Below, one piece after another: positions 44,809 to 52,426 of a DNA stretch of 52,426 bases. Source of the DNA: Comamonadaceae bacterium. GTDB lineage: Bacteria > Pseudomonadota > Gammaproteobacteria > Burkholderiales > Burkholderiaceae_C. Every line of letters begins with the position of its first letter. Within the stretch, counting starts at the first letter, position 1. The notes beneath the pieces are model-generated. The model worked only from the letters and a program-made list of their open reading frames with translations. It made no database searches and was not told where the DNA came from. Position numbers and translations under genes: made by a program. Location: NCBI GenBank assembly GCA_947451385.1, contig CANFYZ010000015.1:1-52426 (forward strand), read 5' to 3'.

Positions 44809-46080
44809 ATGGCAGTCTGGGCGCTCGGCTTAAACCACACCACGGCACCGCTGGATTTGCGCGGTCGGTTTGCGTTCGCCCTAGAGCAATTGCCGCCCAC
44901 CTTGCAGGGCCTGCGCGAGAATTTATCGCAGCACACCCACAAGCCGCCCGAGGCGGCCATCTTGTCCACCTGCAACCGCACGGAGGTGTATTGCGCCGCC
45001 GATCATGCGGCGCTGAACGACACCCTGAATTGGTTGGCCCACACCGGCGGCGTTTCGCCGCAAGAGCTGCGCCAACACACCTACTTGCTGGAAGAAGACC
45101 ATGTGGCGCGCCACGCCTTCCGGGTGGCCAGCGGCCTGGATTCGATGGTGCTGGGCGAGGCACAGATTTTGGGGCAGCTCAAAGACGCGGTGCGCGCGGC
45201 CGAGCAAGCCGGGGCGCTGGGCAGCACCTTGAACCAGCTGTTTCAACGCAGTTTTGCGGTCGCCAAAGACGTGCGCTCCACCACCGAGATCGGTGCCCAT
45301 TCGATCAGCATGGCCGCCGCCTCGGTGCGTTTGGCGAGCCAGTTGTTTGAAGATTTGCACGCCATCAAGGTCTTGTTTGTGGGCGCTGGCGAGATGATCG
45401 AGCTGGTCTCGACCCACTTTGCGGCGCGCCAACCCCACAGCATGGCGATTGCCAACCGGACTCTGGAGCGCGGCGAGAAACTGGCGGCACGCTACGGTGC
45501 CGAGGTGCTGCGCTTGGCCGACCTGACGGAGCGGTTGCACGAGTTTGACGCGGTCATCAGCTGCACGGCCAGCGCCTTGCCTTTGATCGGTCTGGGCGCG
45601 GTGGAGCGGGCACTCAAGAAACGCAAGCACCGCCCGATGTTCATGGTCGACTTGGCCGTGCCGCGCGACATTGAGCCCGAAGTCAAGTCACTGGAAGACG
45701 TGTACCTTTACACCGTGGACGACCTGGCCAGCGTGGTGCAAACCGGTCAGGCCCACCGCCAAGCGGCGGTGGCGCAGGCCGAGGTCATCATCGACGCCGG
45801 GGTGCAAAGCTTTATGCACTGGCTGGTACAACGCGGGACCGTGCCTTTGATTCGCGAGCTGCAAGCGCAAGCCGAAGCCTGGCGCGAAGCCGAGCTGCAA
45901 CGCGCGCACAAATTGTTGGCCAAAGGCGAGAGCCCCGAAAAAGTGCTGGACGCCCTGTCGCGAGGCCTGACGCAAAAAATGCTGCACGGCGCCCTGGCCG
46001 AGCTGAACGCCGCCGACGCCGAGCACGCACAGCAGACCGCGCAAGCCGTGCAGCGGCTGTTCTTGCGCAACGAGCGTTAG
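44809..46080 (+). CDS. hemA: Glutamyl-tRNA reductase
   Basis: First enzyme of C5-route tetrapyrrole synthesis, reducing glutamyl-tRNA to glutamate semialdehyde. The 423-residue protein has the catalytic C55 in [13 protein letters not shown], the [13 protein letters not shown] block, [15 protein letters not shown] for NADPH binding and [15 protein letters not shown]. The C-terminal dimerisation helices run from about residue 320. A GAGG stretch sits only two bases from the ATG, too close for a usual ribosome site. It is followed 84 bp later by prfA. Confidence 0.97.
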   Translation: MAVWALGLNHTTAPLDLRGRFAFALEQLPPTLQGLRENLSQHTHKPPEAAILSTCNRTEVYCAADHAALNDTLNWLAHTGGVSPQELRQHTYLLEEDHVARHAFRVASGLDSMVLGEAQILGQLKDAVRAAEQAGALGSTLNQLFQRSFAVAKDVRSTTEIGAHSISMAAASVRLASQLFEDLHAIKVLFVGAGEMIELVSTHFAARQPHSMAIANRTLERGEKLAARYGAEVLRLADLTERLHEFDAVISCTASALPLIGLGAVERALKKRKHRPMFMVDLAVPRDIEPEVKSLEDVYLYTVDDLASVVQTGQAHRQAAVAQAEVIIDAGVQSFMHWLVQRGTVPLIRELQAQAEAWREAELQRAHKLLAKGESPEKVLDALSRGLTQKMLHGALAELNAADAEHAQQTAQAVQRLFLRNER

Positions 46081-46163
46081 CGGCGGCCCCGCCCCGCTCA
46101 TTCTGCCCCCGTCTGCGCCAACGCGCGCGCCGGCCCACAGCGTCCGTTCCATCCATTGAAGCC

Positions 46164-47252
46164 ATGAAACCATTTTTGAAAACCCAACTCGAGCGCTACG
46201 CCCTGCGTCTGACGGAGTTGGATTTTTTGCTGTCGCGCGAAGACATCATGCGCGATATGACCCAGTTTTTGAAGCTCTCGCGTGAACATGCCGAGGTCAG
46301 CGCCGTGGCCACGCGCTACGCCCGGCACCAAGTGCGGAGCCAGGATCTGTTGTCAGCGCAAGCTTTGCTGACAGACGAAGACATGCGCGAGATGGCCGAA
46401 GAAGAAGTCGCCAGCGCCAGCGCCGAGCTGGCCACGCTGGAGGCCGAACTGCAGCGCATGCTGCTGCCCAAAGACCCCGACGATGCGCGGCCCGCCTTTG
46501 TGGAAATTCGCGCCGGCACAGGCGGCGACGAGTCGGCCCTGTTTGCCGCCGACCTGCTGCGCATGTACACCCGCTACGCCGAAAGCCAGGGCTGGAAGTC
46601 CGAGATCATGTCGGAGTCGGTGAGTGAGCTGGGCGGCTACAAAGAGGTGGTGGTCCGCATCGAAGGGGACCACGTGTATGGCGCGCTGAAGTTCGAGTCC
46701 GGCGGGCACCGGGTGCAGCGCGTACCGGCGACCGAAACCCAAGGCCGCATCCACACCAGCGCCTGCACCGTGGCGGTGTTGGCCGAGCCCGACGAGGCCG
46801 AGGCGATCAAAATCAACCCCGCCGATTTGCGCATCGACACCTTCCGCGCCAGCGGTGCAGGCGGGCAACATATCAACAAAACCGACTCGGCGGTGCGCAT
46901 CACCCACTTGCCCACCGGCATCGTGGCCGAATGCCAGGACGGTCGCAGCCAGCACAGCAACAAGGCGCAGGCTTTGAAGGTGCTGACGGCACGGATTCAA
47001 GAAAAAGACCGCGCCGAGCGCGCCGCCAAAGACGCGGCCGAGCGCAAAAGCCTGATCGGCAGCGGCGACCGCTCGGACCGCATCCGCACCTACAACTTTC
47101 CGCAAGGTCGCTTGACCGACCACCGCATCAACTTGACGCTGTACAAGCTGCTGGCCATCATGGAAGGCGACCTGCAAGACGTGGTCCACGCTTTGCAAGC
47201 CTACGAAGCGGCGCAGCAACTGGCCGAGTTGGAGATTGGCGCCGCCTCATGA
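46164..47252 (+). CDS. prfA: Peptide chain release factor 1
   Basis: Recognises UAA and UAG stop codons and triggers peptide release. The 362-residue protein has the GGQ motif at residues 233-235 ([15 protein letters not shown]), the same numbering as in E. coli RF1. The stop-codon reading region lies before it ([24 protein letters not shown]). The stop overlaps the prmC start in an ATGA arrangement; PrmC methylates the GGQ glutamine. Confidence 0.98.
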   Translation: MKPFLKTQLERYALRLTELDFLLSREDIMRDMTQFLKLSREHAEVSAVATRYARHQVRSQDLLSAQALLTDEDMREMAEEEVASASAELATLEAELQRMLLPKDPDDARPAFVEIRAGTGGDESALFAADLLRMYTRYAESQGWKSEIMSESVSELGGYKEVVVRIEGDHVYGALKFESGGHRVQRVPATETQGRIHTSACTVAVLAEPDEAEAIKINPADLRIDTFRASGAGGQHINKTDSAVRITHLPTGIVAECQDGRSQHSNKAQALKVLTARIQEKDRAERAAKDAAERKSLIGSGDRSDRIRTYNFPQGRLTDHRINLTLYKLLAIMEGDLQDVVHALQAYEAAQQLAELEIGAAS

Positions 47253-48133
47253 CGAGCCCCAGCCACAGCCCACAACCCGCCAACGCCGATGCAGCGCCCT
47301 CGCTCGCGCAATGCCTGGCGCAAGCCCAGACCTTGGGGCTGGACCGCCTGGACGCGCAAATGCTGTTGCTGCACAGCCTGGGGCGCTCAGCCCACGAGCG
47401 CGCCTGGCTGCTGGCCCACGACACCGACCGCCTCAACCCCACCCAGCAAGCGGCTTGGCAAGTGGCATTGCAGCGCCGCCTGGCCGGCGAACCGGTGGCC
47501 TACATCACCGGACTGAAAGAGTTTTTTGGTTTGACCCTGGCGGTAGATGCGCGTGTGCTCGACCCGCGCCCCGACACCGAAACCTTGGTGGACTGGGCTT
47601 TGGCGGTGTTGCCCAAGAGCGAAGACACAAACCGTCCCTTGCGCATTCTGGACCTGGGCACAGGCAGCGGCGCCATCGCCCTGGCCTTGCAACACGTGCG
47701 CCCTGATGCCCTGGTGTGGGCGGTGGACGCCAGCGAAGCCGCGCTGGCGGTGGCGCGTGCCAATGCGGCGCAACTGAAGCTGCCGGTAAAGTTCTTGGCC
47801 AGCGACTGGTTGGCCCAAGTGAACGGCGTGTTTGACCTCATCGTCTCCAATCCGCCCTACATTGCCGACGCCGACCCGCACTTGACCGCGCTGCGCCACG
47901 AACCGCAGCAGGCCTTGACCAGCGGCCCGGACGGCTTAGACGATCTACGCCGCATTGTGGCCGCCGCGCCCGGGCATCTAAACCCCGGCGGCTGGCTGCT
48001 GCTCGAGCATGGCCACGATCAGGCCGAGAAAGTGCGGGGCCTGCTCACCCAAGCGGGGTTTCAGCAGGTCCAATCGCACACCGATTTGGCCGGTCATGCC
48101 CGCTGCAGTGGGGGCCAAAAACCTGCCCAATAA
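47249..48133 (+). CDS. prmC: Release factor glutamine methyltransferase
   Basis: Methylates the GGQ glutamine of RF1 and RF2 using SAM. The 294-residue protein has an N-terminal helical domain ([25 protein letters not shown]) with the family [18 protein letters not shown]. The Rossmann domain follows, with [14 protein letters not shown] and the substrate motif [13 protein letters not shown]. The start at 47249 overlaps the prfA stop. Confidence 0.97.
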   Translation: MTSPSHSPQPANADAAPSLAQCLAQAQTLGLDRLDAQMLLLHSLGRSAHERAWLLAHDTDRLNPTQQAAWQVALQRRLAGEPVAYITGLKEFFGLTLAVDARVLDPRPDTETLVDWALAVLPKSEDTNRPLRILDLGTGSGAIALALQHVRPDALVWAVDASEAALAVARANAAQLKLPVKFLASDWLAQVNGVFDLIVSNPPYIADADPHLTALRHEPQQALTSGPDGLDDLRRIVAAAPGHLNPGGWLLLEHGHDQAEKVRGLLTQAGFQQVQSHTDLAGHARCSGGQKPAQ

Positions 48134-48233
48134 CCCTGTGCTTCGCCAAGCCGCCGCCAAAGTGAAATAATCACGTTATCGGTTCAACCCATCTTCTTCA
48201 TTTGATGCCCGAACGGGCCACCCAGGAGCCACC

Positions 48234-48557
48234 ATGAGCGATACCCAACAGCGCATTGACGAATTGGTCAAAACCAACGACATCACCTTGTTCATGAAAG
48301 GCAGCGCCAGCTTCCCGATGTGCGGTTTTTCTGGCCGCGCCATTCAAATTTTGAAGGCGGTGGGCGTGGACACCAAAACCTTGAAAACCGTGAATGTGCT
48401 GGACGATGCCGAGATCCGCCAAGGCATCAAGGAATACAGCAACTGGCCGACCATTCCGCAGCTGTATGTCAAAGGCGAGTTCATCGGCGGCTCGGACATC
48501 ATGATGGAAATGTACGAGTCCGGCGAGTTGCAGCAGATCATCAACGGCCAGGCTTGA
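48234..48557 (+). CDS. grxD: Monothiol glutaredoxin, Grx4 family
   Basis: A 107-residue Fe-S carrier or chaperone. The active site reads KGSASFPMCGFSGRA, that is CGFS with one Cys, and NWPTIPQLYVKGEFIGGSDIMMEMYESGEL completes the glutathione-binding part. AGGAGCC lies just upstream of the ATG at 48234. It is separated from prmC by 100 bp and may have its own promoter. Confidence 0.96.
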   Translation: MSDTQQRIDELVKTNDITLFMKGSASFPMCGFSGRAIQILKAVGVDTKTLKTVNVLDDAEIRQGIKEYSNWPTIPQLYVKGEFIGGSDIMMEMYESGELQQIINGQA

Positions 48558-48610
48558 GCGCCCGGGGTCGGCACACCGCGCTGCCGACCGCCCGCTGGGC
48601 TTTCAGGCCC

Positions 48611-49261
48611 TCAGTCCACTTCTTTCAGCCATTGCCGCTGGAACTGCATTACCGCGTTGGGGTAGGCCGACTGGCCTCTGGAGCCGTTGTACCGCCCCAG
48701 GCCCAGGAACACATCGCCCTGCTCCCGGTCCAGGCAATAGCGCAGGATCACACAACCAAAGCGCAAATTGGTTTGCATGTGGAACAACTTGCTCTCGTCG
48801 CCATCGCCGATGCTGCGCATCCAAAAGGGCATGACCTGCATATAGCCCCGCGCCCCCGCGCTGGAGATGGCGTATTTGCGAAACGCACTTTCGGTGTGGA
48901 TCAAGCCCAGTACCAAAGACAACGACAAACCCGCACGCCGCGCTTCGTACCACAGGGTTTGCAGAAACTCTTGCCGCTCCAGCGCGTGCGGTAGCCAACG
49001 CGTCAAGGGGGCGCTGCACTGCGCCAGCCAAAGCGCATAGGCTTGGCGCTCTGCGCTGGAGGCCAGCACCGGCTGCGGTGGCGCGGCGGTGGCCACGGCC
49101 GCGCTCAAGGCGGTGCGCACCGCATGCGTCAGGGGCTCTTCGATCTGCCCGCCGGCCCAGGCCAGGTTCAGCCTGGCGCCACACGCAACCGTCAGGGCCG
49201 CGCAGGCGCAGCCTTGTAAAAACTGGCGACGCGGTGGACGGGGCATCGACCGCTGGCACAT
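48611..49261 (-). CDS. Lytic transglycosylase (SLT domain), exported
   Basis: A 216-residue cell-wall enzyme. The N-terminus MPRPPRRQFLQGCACAALTVACGA is an export signal with a twin-arginine-like RRQFLQ and a possible lipobox Cys. The SLT domain starts near residue 110, with the catalytic Glu in GLIHTESAFRKYAISSAGARGYMQVMPFW and a later GLGRYNGSRGQSAY. The start may be 49261 or the internal ATG at 49246. It begins 5 bp after the proS stop, so it is likely co-transcribed with proS. Confidence 0.9.
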   Translation of the reverse strand: MCQRSMPRPPRRQFLQGCACAALTVACGARLNLAWAGGQIEEPLTHAVRTALSAAVATAAPPQPVLASSAERQAYALWLAQCSAPLTRWLPHALERQEFLQTLWYEARRAGLSLSLVLGLIHTESAFRKYAISSAGARGYMQVMPFWMRSIGDGDESKLFHMQTNLRFGCVILRYCLDREQGDVFLGLGRYNGSRGQSAYPNAVMQFQRQWLKEVD

Positions 49262-49266
49262 CGCGC

Positions 49267-51012
49267 TTACACCGCCAAACGGGCTTTCAGGTGGGCCAAC
49301 ACCTCGGCGGTGCTGACTTTGCTGGACTGGCTGTCACGGCGGTGCTGGTACTCGACCTGCCCCTCCTTGAGCCCCTTGTCGCCGATGGTGATGCGGTGCG
49401 GCACTCCGATCAGTTCCCAATCGGCGAACATGGCACCAGGGCGCTCGCCGCGGTCGTCCAGGATCACATCCACACCATCGGCCAGCAAAGCGGCGTAAAT
49501 GCGCTCAGCTTCTGCCTTGACGGCTTCGCTGCGGTCCATGCCGATGGGGCAGACCACCACGGTGAACGGCGCGATCGCATCAGGCCAGATGATGCCGCGC
49601 TCGTCATGGTTTTGCTCAATGGCCGCGGCAGGCAAGCGGGTGATGCCGATGCCGTAGCAGCCCATTTCCAAGAACTGCGGTTTGCCGTTCTCGTCCAAAA
49701 AGGTGGCGTTCATGGCTTGGGAGTATTTGGTGCCCAAATAGAAGACGTGACCGACTTCGATGCCGCGCTCGATCGCCAACTCACCCTGGCCGTCCGGCGA
49801 GGGGTCGCCCGCCACCACATTGCGGATGTCGGCCACCATGGCGGGCTCGGGCAGGTCACGGCCCCAGTTCACGCCGGTGATGTGAAAGTCCACTGCATTG
49901 GCGCCGCAAATCCAATTGGCCATCACCGCCACGTCGCGGTCGGCCACCAGGTGAACCGGCTTCTTCAAATTCAGTGGGCCCAGGTAACCGGGCTTGCAAC
50001 CGAAGTGGTCTTCAATCTCGCCCAAGGTCGCAAAGCGGAAACCGCCCTCCATGCCAGGCAACTTGCCCACTTTGACTTCGTTCATGTCGTGGTCACCGCG
50101 CAGCAGCAAGAGCCAGACTTGCGACTTCAGAACCTCGCCTTGTTCATTGAGCGTGTCGGTGGCCAACACCAGCGATTTGACGGTCGTCGACAGGGGCACA
50201 TTCAGCAAGGCCGCCACGTCTTCGCAAGTGCTTTGGCCGGGTGTGGGGGTCTGGGTCAGCGCTTGGGTGGCCGCGCCACGTGCTTGGCTCGGGGCCAGGG
50301 CTTCGGCTTTTTCCATGTTGGCGGCGTAGTTGCTGCTTGGGCAATAAACGATGGCATCTTCGCCCGTGGCCGCAATCACCTGAAACTCTTCCGACAGGTC
50401 GCCGCCAATCGCACCGCTGTCGGCCGCCACGGCGCGGTAGGTCAGACCAAAGCGGTCAAAAATTTTGCGGTAAGCGGCGGCCATGACCTGGTAGCTCGCT
50501 TTGGCACTGACCATGTCGCGGTCAAAGCTGTAAGCGTCTTTCATGATGAATTCACGCCCGCGCATCAAACCAAATCGGGGACGCCGTTCGTCGCGGAACT
50601 TGGTCTGAATTTGGTAGAAGTTTTTAGGCAACTGCTTGTAGCTGCGCAGTTCTTGCCGCACCACATCGGTCACCACTTCTTCGCTGGTGGGCTGGATCAC
50701 AAAATCCCGGCCATGGCGGTCTTTGATTCGCAAGAGCTCAGGTCCCATCTTGTCGAAGCGGCCGGTCTCTTGCCACAGCTCGGCGGGTTGCACCACCGGC
50801 ATGGTCATCTCGATGGCACCTGCACGGTTCATCTCTTCGCGCACGATGGCCTCGACTTTGCGGATCACGCGCAAACCCATCGGCATGTAGTTGTAAATGC
50901 CCGCGCCCAGCTTCTTGATCATGCCGGCCCGGGTCATCAACTGATGACTGGCGATTTCCGCATCCGCAGGGGCTTCCTTGAGGGTGGAGATCAAAAATTG
51001 AGAGGCTTTCAT
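49267..51012 (-). CDS. proS: Prolyl-tRNA synthetase, bacterial type
   Basis: A 581-residue class II synthetase. It begins [20 protein letters not shown], with class II motifs in [21 protein letters not shown] (motif 1), [26 protein letters not shown] (motif 2) and [17 protein letters not shown] (motif 3). The YbaK-like editing insertion (about 220-400) removes mischarged alanine. The anticodon-binding domain is at the C-terminus. The ATG at 51012 fits; the frame from 51042 adds a tail. It is divergent from rppH. Confidence 0.98.
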   Translation of the reverse strand: MKASQFLISTLKEAPADAEIASHQLMTRAGMIKKLGAGIYNYMPMGLRVIRKVEAIVREEMNRAGAIEMTMPVVQPAELWQETGRFDKMGPELLRIKDRHGRDFVIQPTSEEVVTDVVRQELRSYKQLPKNFYQIQTKFRDERRPRFGLMRGREFIMKDAYSFDRDMVSAKASYQVMAAAYRKIFDRFGLTYRAVAADSGAIGGDLSEEFQVIAATGEDAIVYCPSSNYAANMEKAEALAPSQARGAATQALTQTPTPGQSTCEDVAALLNVPLSTTVKSLVLATDTLNEQGEVLKSQVWLLLLRGDHDMNEVKVGKLPGMEGGFRFATLGEIEDHFGCKPGYLGPLNLKKPVHLVADRDVAVMANWICGANAVDFHITGVNWGRDLPEPAMVADIRNVVAGDPSPDGQGELAIERGIEVGHVFYLGTKYSQAMNATFLDENGKPQFLEMGCYGIGITRLPAAAIEQNHDERGIIWPDAIAPFTVVVCPIGMDRSEAVKAEAERIYAALLADGVDVILDDRGERPGAMFADWELIGVPHRITIGDKGLKEGQVEYQHRRDSQSSKVSTAEVLAHLKARLAV

Positions 51013-51046
51013 GAAGGCAGATCCAGACGTGGCAGGGTGCATCCTC

Positions 51047-51074
51047 TTGCTGTACGCGGTCAGGCGTGCATAAT
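51047..51074 (+). promoter_or_regulatory. Sigma-70-like promoter for rppH
   Basis: TTGCTG (51047-51052), a 16-bp spacer and CATAAT (51069-51074) lie 31 bp upstream of the rppH start in the 92-bp divergent gap with proS. A GGGG run at about 51094-51097 could serve as the ribosome site. Confidence 0.45.
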
Positions 51075-51104
51075 GAATGCAATTTAAAAATTTGGGGTTC
51101 GATT

Positions 51105-51773
51105 ATGCTGGATCGTGAGGGCTTCAGACCCAACGTCGGCATCATTTTGCTCAACCAGAAAAATCAGGTGTTCTGGGGCAAACGCATCCGCACCCACAGC
51201 TGGCAGTTTCCGCAAGGCGGCATTGACAGAGGCGAGAGCCCTGAGCAAGCCATGTTCCGGGAATTGCATGAAGAAGTGGGGCTCCAGCCGGAGCATGTGC
51301 GCATCGTGGCCCGTACCCGTGATTGGTTGCGCTATGAAGTGCCAGACCGCTTCATCCGCCGGGATGCACGCGGCTTTTACAAAGGCCAGAAACAGATCTG
51401 GTACCTGCTCCAATTGGTCGTACCCGATTGGAATGTGAATCTGCGCGCCACCAACCATCCGGAGTTTGACGCCTGGCGTTGGAACGATTTCTGGGTGCCG
51501 CTGGACGTAGTGGTCGAGTTCAAGCGCGGCGTTTACGAAATGGCCTTGACCGAGTTGTCTCGGTTCTTGCCGCGTTTTGAAAGTCGAACGCGCTATCTGC
51601 GTGGCAGCATGCGCAGCCAAGATGGCGATCAAGGCGCGCACATGGAGTTCAGTTTGAACACGACCCAGGTGCACATGGAGTTGCCACCCGGCGCCAGCTT
51701 TGACCCAGACCCCCAAAGGGATTTGAACGAGCTAGAACAAGCGCGCACTGCACCGCCTCAGCCACCGCTTTGA
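51105..51773 (+). CDS. rppH: RNA pyrophosphohydrolase (Nudix)
   Basis: Removes pyrophosphate from mRNA 5' ends and so starts decay. The 222-residue protein begins [18 protein letters not shown], and the Nudix box runs [35 protein letters not shown] and [21 protein letters not shown] are RppH signatures. A Pro/Gln-rich C-terminal extension of about 60 residues is typical in betaproteobacteria. The ATG at 51105 is chosen; the frame is open to a GTG at 51066. RppH beside proS and proB is a common arrangement in this order. Confidence 0.95.
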   Translation: MLDREGFRPNVGIILLNQKNQVFWGKRIRTHSWQFPQGGIDRGESPEQAMFRELHEEVGLQPEHVRIVARTRDWLRYEVPDRFIRRDARGFYKGQKQIWYLLQLVVPDWNVNLRATNHPEFDAWRWNDFWVPLDVVVEFKRGVYEMALTELSRFLPRFESRTRYLRGSMRSQDGDQGAHMEFSLNTTQVHMELPPGASFDPDPQRDLNELEQARTAPPQPPL

Positions 51774-51790
51774 ACTTTCAAAGTCCCCAT

Positions 51791-51817
51791 GCAGTCACCC
51801 ATGGGGGCGGTGACTGC
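51791..51817. terminator. Hairpin between convergent rppH and proB
   Basis: A perfect 9-bp inverted repeat, GCAGTCACC (51791-51799) and GGTGACTGC (51809-51817), with a 9-base loop, in the 45-bp gap between the stops of rppH and proB. It lacks a strong U-run but is well placed as a bidirectional terminator. Confidence 0.5.
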
Positions 51818-51818
51818 C

Positions 51819-52426
51819 TCAGCGGGTCAAGATGAGGTTGTCGCGGTGAATCATTTCGGGCTCTGCGGTGTAGCCCAGCAAGGCCTCAAATTCACTCGAG
51901 GGTTTGCGACACAGCAGCCGGGCTTCGGCGCTGGCGTAGTTGGCCAGGCCCCGGGCGATCTCAGCGCCCCCTTCGTCGCGAACCGCAATCACATCACCGC
52001 GCGAGAAATCGCCGTTCACCGCGACCATGCCAATCGCCAGCAGGCTCTTGCCCTCGGTCTGCAGTTTGTGCGCCGCCCCCGCGTCCACCACCACGGCGCC
52101 CAGCAGTTGCAGGTGATCGGCCATCCATTGTTTGCGAGCCTGTTGCTTGGGCGTTTGCGCTACCAACAGGGTGCCAATGGCTTCGCCCTGCGCCAGACGC
52201 AGCAAGGCGTCAGGCTCGCGGCCCCAAGCGATCACGGTGGATGCGCCCGAGCCAGCGGCCCGCTTGGCCGCCAAAATTTTGGTGATCATGCCGCCGCGCC
52301 CCAATGAAGAACCGGCTCCGCCCGCCATGGCTTCCAGCGCCGGATCACCGGCACGGGCTTCGTGCACAAAGGTGGCGGCAGGGTCTTTGCGTGGGTCGGC
52401 GCTGTACAGGCCTTTTTGATCGGTCA
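51819..52426 (-). CDS. proB: Glutamate 5-kinase (3' part only)
   Basis: First enzyme of proline synthesis, making glutamyl-5-phosphate. The C-terminal 201 residues are present and the gene runs off the right edge. Visible parts are the kinase-fold [18 protein letters not shown], the glycine-rich [26 protein letters not shown] and the C-terminal PUA domain ([40 protein letters not shown]). The upstream gene, often obg in relatives, is outside the window. Confidence 0.95.
   Translation of the reverse strand, partial: TDQKGLYSADPRKDPAATFVHEARAGDPALEAMAGGAGSSLGRGGMITKILAAKRAAGSGASTVIAWGREPDALLRLAQGEAIGTLLVAQTPKQQARKQWMADHLQLLGAVVVDAGAAHKLQTEGKSLLAIGMVAVNGDFSRGDVIAVRDEGGAEIARGLANYASAEARLLCRKPSSEFEALLGYTAEPEMIHRDNLILTR

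Noticed and set aside
49078-51087. 669-codon open frame on the plus strand
   Set aside because: Antisense to proS and part of the transglycosylase gene, both of which are well supported.

Overview
The window is GC-rich bacterial chromosome with dense gene packing. Its gene families and neighbourhoods fit a betaproteobacterium of the order Burkholderiales, most likely Comamonadaceae (Limnohabitans, Rhodoferax or Polaromonas type). The main pointers are four TctC/Bug-type periplasmic receptors with no membrane partners nearby, the DUF971-ubiE-Tim44-ubiJ-ubiB string, the FmdB-DUF502-aspS string, a giant DUF3683-type FAD/Fe-S oxidoreductase, and hemA-prfA-prmC-grxD. This assignment rests on family knowledge and reading, not on a database search. 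No rRNA, tRNA, insertion sequence, prophage or CRISPR array was found. Both ends cut genes: the 5' part of an RhlE-type helicase on the left and the 3' part of proB on the right.

Layout. 1-2640: rhlE (partial), dcd, a Bug receptor and a VOC protein. 2641-8976 is the most unusual part. An AT-rich promoter region with a 15-bp direct repeat precedes a Coq7-like hydroxylase, a UbiG-type O-methyltransferase and a cryptochrome/photolyase-like protein whose FAD domain comes first. Facing them are a full-length photolyase/cryptochrome and an MpaB/DUF2236 haem-oxygenase-like protein, followed by an orphan seven-helix membrane protein. 9075-11444: a cobalt-type nitrile hydratase operon (alpha, beta, accessory) and a secreted nuclease. 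11614-16676: two tandem Bug receptors, a sulfatase and a SulP anion transporter, which look like an organosulfate-use unit. 16739-21246 (minus strand): nudB, an EEP-family hydrolase, clsB, folE, a BLUF blue-light sensor and a DUF429 protein. 21376-25518: a methyltransferase, a GST, an unusual ABC ATPase, an unknown protein and a sterol-desaturase-like protein.

25588-38278 is a long minus-strand block: the 1290-residue FAD/Fe-S oxidoreductase, DUF971, ubiE, a Tim44-like protein, ubiJ, ubiB, a sodium:solute symporter, FmdB, DUF502 and aspS. 38521-43350: a complete ugpBAEC-ugpQ operon for glycerol-3-phosphate and glycerophosphodiesters, preceded by what reads as two tandem Pho boxes. 43352-52426: a fourth Bug receptor, a small membrane protein, hemA-prfA-prmC, grxD, a lytic transglycosylase, proS, rppH and proB.

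Two themes recur. One is light and flavin/pterin chemistry: two photolyase-family proteins, a BLUF sensor directly behind folE, and nudB in the same string, covering the first two steps of the pterin branch. The other is ubiquinone: the conserved ubiE/ubiJ/ubiB housekeeping set, plus a separate coq7-ubiG pair wired to the photolyase genes. The strongest candidate for an undescribed system is the 2641-8976 module, especially the domain-permuted photolyase-like protein and its link to late ubiquinone biosynthesis.
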